Below are positions 62,536 through 64,000 of a stretch of DNA of 64,000 nt, one piece after another (the first letter of the stretch is position 1; each line of letters starts with the position of its first letter). The notes beneath the pieces are model-generated. The model did not search any database, had not been told where the DNA came from, and worked only from the letters and a program-made list of their open reading frames with translations. Location: positions 186,001 through 250,000 of the forward strand of contig MKUO01000023.1 of assembly GCA_001897855.1 (NCBI GenBank), written 5' to 3'. The translations under genes were made by a program, and so were the position numbers. The DNA is from Bacteroidetes bacterium 43-93. Lineage in GTDB: Bacteria; Bacteroidota; Bacteroidia; Chitinophagales; Chitinophagaceae.

Positions 62536-62970
62536 CTATGAAATAAGCTCCTTTAGTTTTTGATATTGGATGTTTTTAGGAATAGCTTTGTTTGCTTCCC
62601 ATGAGGCTAAAGTTCTTTCTTCTACTCCGATATTTTTAGCCAGTTTTTTGATACTCAGGCCATGCTCAATTCGATACTTTTTAATTTTTCCTCCCAATGT
62701 TTCGGTATTCATAGGGAATGGGTTATAACCTAAAAAATCAATTATTTGTGGATAATATTGAATTTGTGGAGCACTTCTTCCATTTTCCCATCCAGTAATA
62801 GAATCCTCACATACATCCAATATCTTTGCTACATCGGCTTGCGGTAGTCGAAGTTGTAACCTTCGTTTTTTGAGTCGTTCACCTATAAATTGCGGATTAT
62901 CAAGCTGTTTTAAGTATGGGGCTAAGGCTGAAATCTCTAAACCGCAGAAAGGGAACGCAGGTATGTCCAT
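62536..62970 (-). CDS. Double-HTH ORF at the right end, fused to the integrase in the circular form
   Basis: 144 codons as read here, starting at an ATG that lies in comM DNA. It has two HTH-like units: LQLRLPQADVAKILDVCEDS with ITGWENGRSAP, then a FLGYNPF link and IEHGLSIKKLAKNIGVEERT. From 62964 to 62536 (142 residues) it is in the same frame as the integrase when the island ends are joined across TG, so in the circle it is the C-terminal part of a 633-residue protein. In the integrated state it may be silent or make a free HTH protein. Confidence 0.75.
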   Translation of the reverse strand: MDIPAFPFCGLEISALAPYLKQLDNPQFIGERLKKRRLQLRLPQADVAKILDVCEDSITGWENGRSAPQIQYYPQIIDFLGYNPFPMNTETLGGKIKKYRIEHGLSIKKLAKNIGVEERTLASWEANKAIPKNIQYQKLKELIS

Positions 62971-62978
62971 GCGGTTAT
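62951..62978 (+). other. attR: right junction of the island
   Basis: Island arm gggaacgca (62951-62959), ggta, core TG (62964-62965), then comM tccatgcgg. Joined to the left arm it forms an attP with 9-bp inverted repeats whose centre falls between the T and G of the core. Confidence 0.85.
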
Positions 62979-63449
62979 TTTAATCACCCGGAAAAAGAAT
63001 GTACCTGCAGCCCGGTAGTAGTACAACGTTACCTCAACAAAATCTCAGGTCCATTGCTTGATAGGATAGATCTGCATGTAGAGGTAACGCCCGTATCATT
63101 CAATGAGCTGTCATCCAAGCAAACATCAGAACCAAGCGAATCCGTTCGCGACAGGGTGATCAAAGCGAGAGAGATACAGGCGGAGCGATTTAAGGAGAGT
63201 ACAGGTGTTTACTGCAACGCACAGATAAGCAGTAAACAACTGAAAGAAATATGTGCTATCAATACCGTTGGGCAGACATTGCTGAAAACAGCAATGGATA
63301 GATTGAACCTGTCTGCCCGTGCGTATGATCGTATCCTGAAGGTATCTCGTACCATAGCAGATCTTGCCGCGAGTGAAGAAATAAGACCGGAACACCTGGC
63401 AGAAGCGATACAGTACCGCAGCCTTGATCGTGAAGGTTGGGGAGGATAA
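62964..63449 (+). pseudogene. comM: comM (yifB) 3' fragment
   Basis: Codons 353-513 of ComM: CPCGYFNHPEKECTCSP, then the sensor/arginine-finger region GPLLDRIDLHVEV and the Mg-chelatase C-terminal domain LNLSARAYDRILKVSRTIADL. It continues exactly from the 5' fragment at 17467. There is no start codon for this piece, so it is not expected to be translated in the integrated state; an ATG-less frame extends upstream into the island. Confidence 0.92.
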
Positions 63450-63536
63450 TCGTCACATTCGAGTAACAGGTTTATTAACTTGTAATTATTGTAATTGAAA
63501 CTATTTATTCTGTAATTTTATAGTCATTACCATGCT

Positions 63537-64000
63537 ATGATGTTGCACGATAAACTCGAAAGGATCAATGTCCTTAAGGGCGAACTACGCCTAAAATTAT
63601 CTAATGAACAGTTGCACCAGGCTGAGAAAAAATTACTGGTAGACTTTCATTATAACTCGAACGGCTTTTTTGGAAGCTCACTAAGTTATAACGAAACACA
63701 ACTGGCTATTTCTTATGACACGGTTGTTGCCGGAAGGTCGGTAAGTGAATATACCAACCTGCAGCTTGGGAAAATAGCTTATCAGTCTGTTCTTGATGCT
63801 GCATTTAATAAAAGACACCAGTTAAGTGTCAATTTTATAGATGATATACATCGCATTTTATCTCCCCGTAGACATTCTTGTATAGCGCCTGTAAATAACA
63901 ATTTTGTAAGCGCAGTAGTATCGGGCGGTGATATCAACTATTTTGATAAAGGTTTTTCCCGCGATTTATATGATATCGTTGCCTGGTATAAAGATGAACA
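63537..64000 (+). CDS. Probable Fic-family protein, N-terminal part
   Basis: Open from ATG 63537 to the window edge (154 codons so far). VDFHYNSNGFFGSSLSYNETQLAI followed by GRSVSEYTNLQLGKIAYQSVLDAA and INFIDDIH-like NFIDDIHRIL matches the N-terminal layout of Fic proteins (HxSNxIEGNxLTxxET...). The catalytic HPFxDGNGR motif would lie beyond the window. It is chromosomal, 87 bp after comM. Confidence 0.5.
   Translation, partial: MMLHDKLERINVLKGELRLKLSNEQLHQAEKKLLVDFHYNSNGFFGSSLSYNETQLAISYDTVVAGRSVSEYTNLQLGKIAYQSVLDAAFNKRHQLSVNFIDDIHRILSPRRHSCIAPVNNNFVSAVVSGGDINYFDKGFSRDLYDIVAWYKDE

Larger units (their letters stand above)
17468..62965. mobile_element. 45.5 kb genomic island integrated in comM by a serine recombinase
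   Basis: Removing the segment and keeping one TG rebuilds an uninterrupted comM frame of 513 codons (…MNP-CPCGYFNHPEK…). The recombinase gene next to attL points outward across the junction, as expected for the integrating enzyme. Cargo includes a second recombinase with a defence array (Gabija, Pycsar-like, HEPN-like), two RiPP clusters, a ubiquitin-like conjugation operon, DNA-transfer-type ATPases, ArdC and many XRE regulators. Base composition is visibly more AT-rich than the flanking chromosome. No relaxase or mating-pair genes were recognised, so self-transfer is not supported; it may be mobilisable. Confidence 0.92.

Noticed and set aside
17468..62965. AbaR/Tn7-like transposition into comM
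   Set aside because: There is no target-site duplication, no transposition genes, and a serine recombinase sits across the junction; site-specific recombination explains the data better.
62951..62970. HTH ORF start at 62970 as the native start
   Set aside because: The ATG is in comM sequence and the first two codons are chromosomal; the frame continuity with the recombinase in the circular form suggests it is not the original start.
1..64000. CRISPR array, rRNA or tRNA genes
   Set aside because: No regularly spaced repeats, and no rRNA or complete tRNA sequences were seen on either strand.

Overview
The window is from a Bacteroidota chromosome, most likely a Chitinophagaceae-like member. 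The evidence is type IX secretion sorting domains (types A and B), promoters of the TAnnTTTG class, a stand-alone MetH homocysteine-methyltransferase domain, and the style of the housekeeping genes. Both ends (about 1-17467 and 62966-64000) are ordinary chromosome: two tandem secreted beta-propeller-like T9SS proteins, typA, a gliding-type CTD protein, metH domain 1, a TlpA-like thioredoxin, a metallophosphoesterase/glycosyltransferase pair, a PaaG-like hydratase, a membrane protein, comM (yifB), and the start of a probable Fic-family gene.

The middle is a 45.5 kb genomic island (17468-62965) inserted into comM. The comM 5' part (16412-17470) and 3' part (62964-63449) join cleanly at a shared TG dinucleotide, giving a 513-codon comM. 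A serine recombinase gene lies across the left junction. Joining the island ends recreates an attP with 9-bp inverted arms centred exactly on TG. In that circular form the recombinase frame continues without a stop into the helix-turn-helix ORF at the right end, predicting a 633-residue recombinase-HTH fusion that integration splits.

The left part of the island (19-31 kb) is a modular defence array. A second serine recombinase (19312-21069) is followed by modules separated by copies of its own last 37 codons (20957, 24717, 26341, decayed copies at 29017 and 30129). Modules usually carry a small XRE regulator (sometimes with a small antisense ORF) and cargo: Gabija (GajA/GajB), a zincin peptidase, a Pycsar-like operon with two cyclases and a membrane effector, a HEPN-like protein, and a PD-(D/E)XK-like protein. 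Decay increases away from the recombinase, as expected if new modules enter at its 3' end.

From 31 to 44 kb are mobile-element functions (a RuvC-like protein, two VirD4/HerA-like ATPases, ArdC) and a compact radical-SAM RiPP cluster with two precursor peptides beside a TraB/GumN-like reading frame. From 40.8 to 43.6 kb is an unrecognised three-gene cluster. From 44 to 51 kb are an XRE/outer-membrane-protein pair with a palindromic operator, a response regulator, a grasp-with-spasm RiPP cluster, and two proteins built from three copies of one repeat domain. From 51 to 57 kb are a highly structured non-coding segment, an ImmA/XRE pair and a complete ubiquitin-like conjugation operon (Ubl, E2-like, JAB peptidase, E1). 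From 57 to 62.5 kb are secreted proteins and a RES-domain gene in a cassette-like context. No tRNA, rRNA or CRISPR array was seen. Family assignments come from reading motifs by eye; no search was run.
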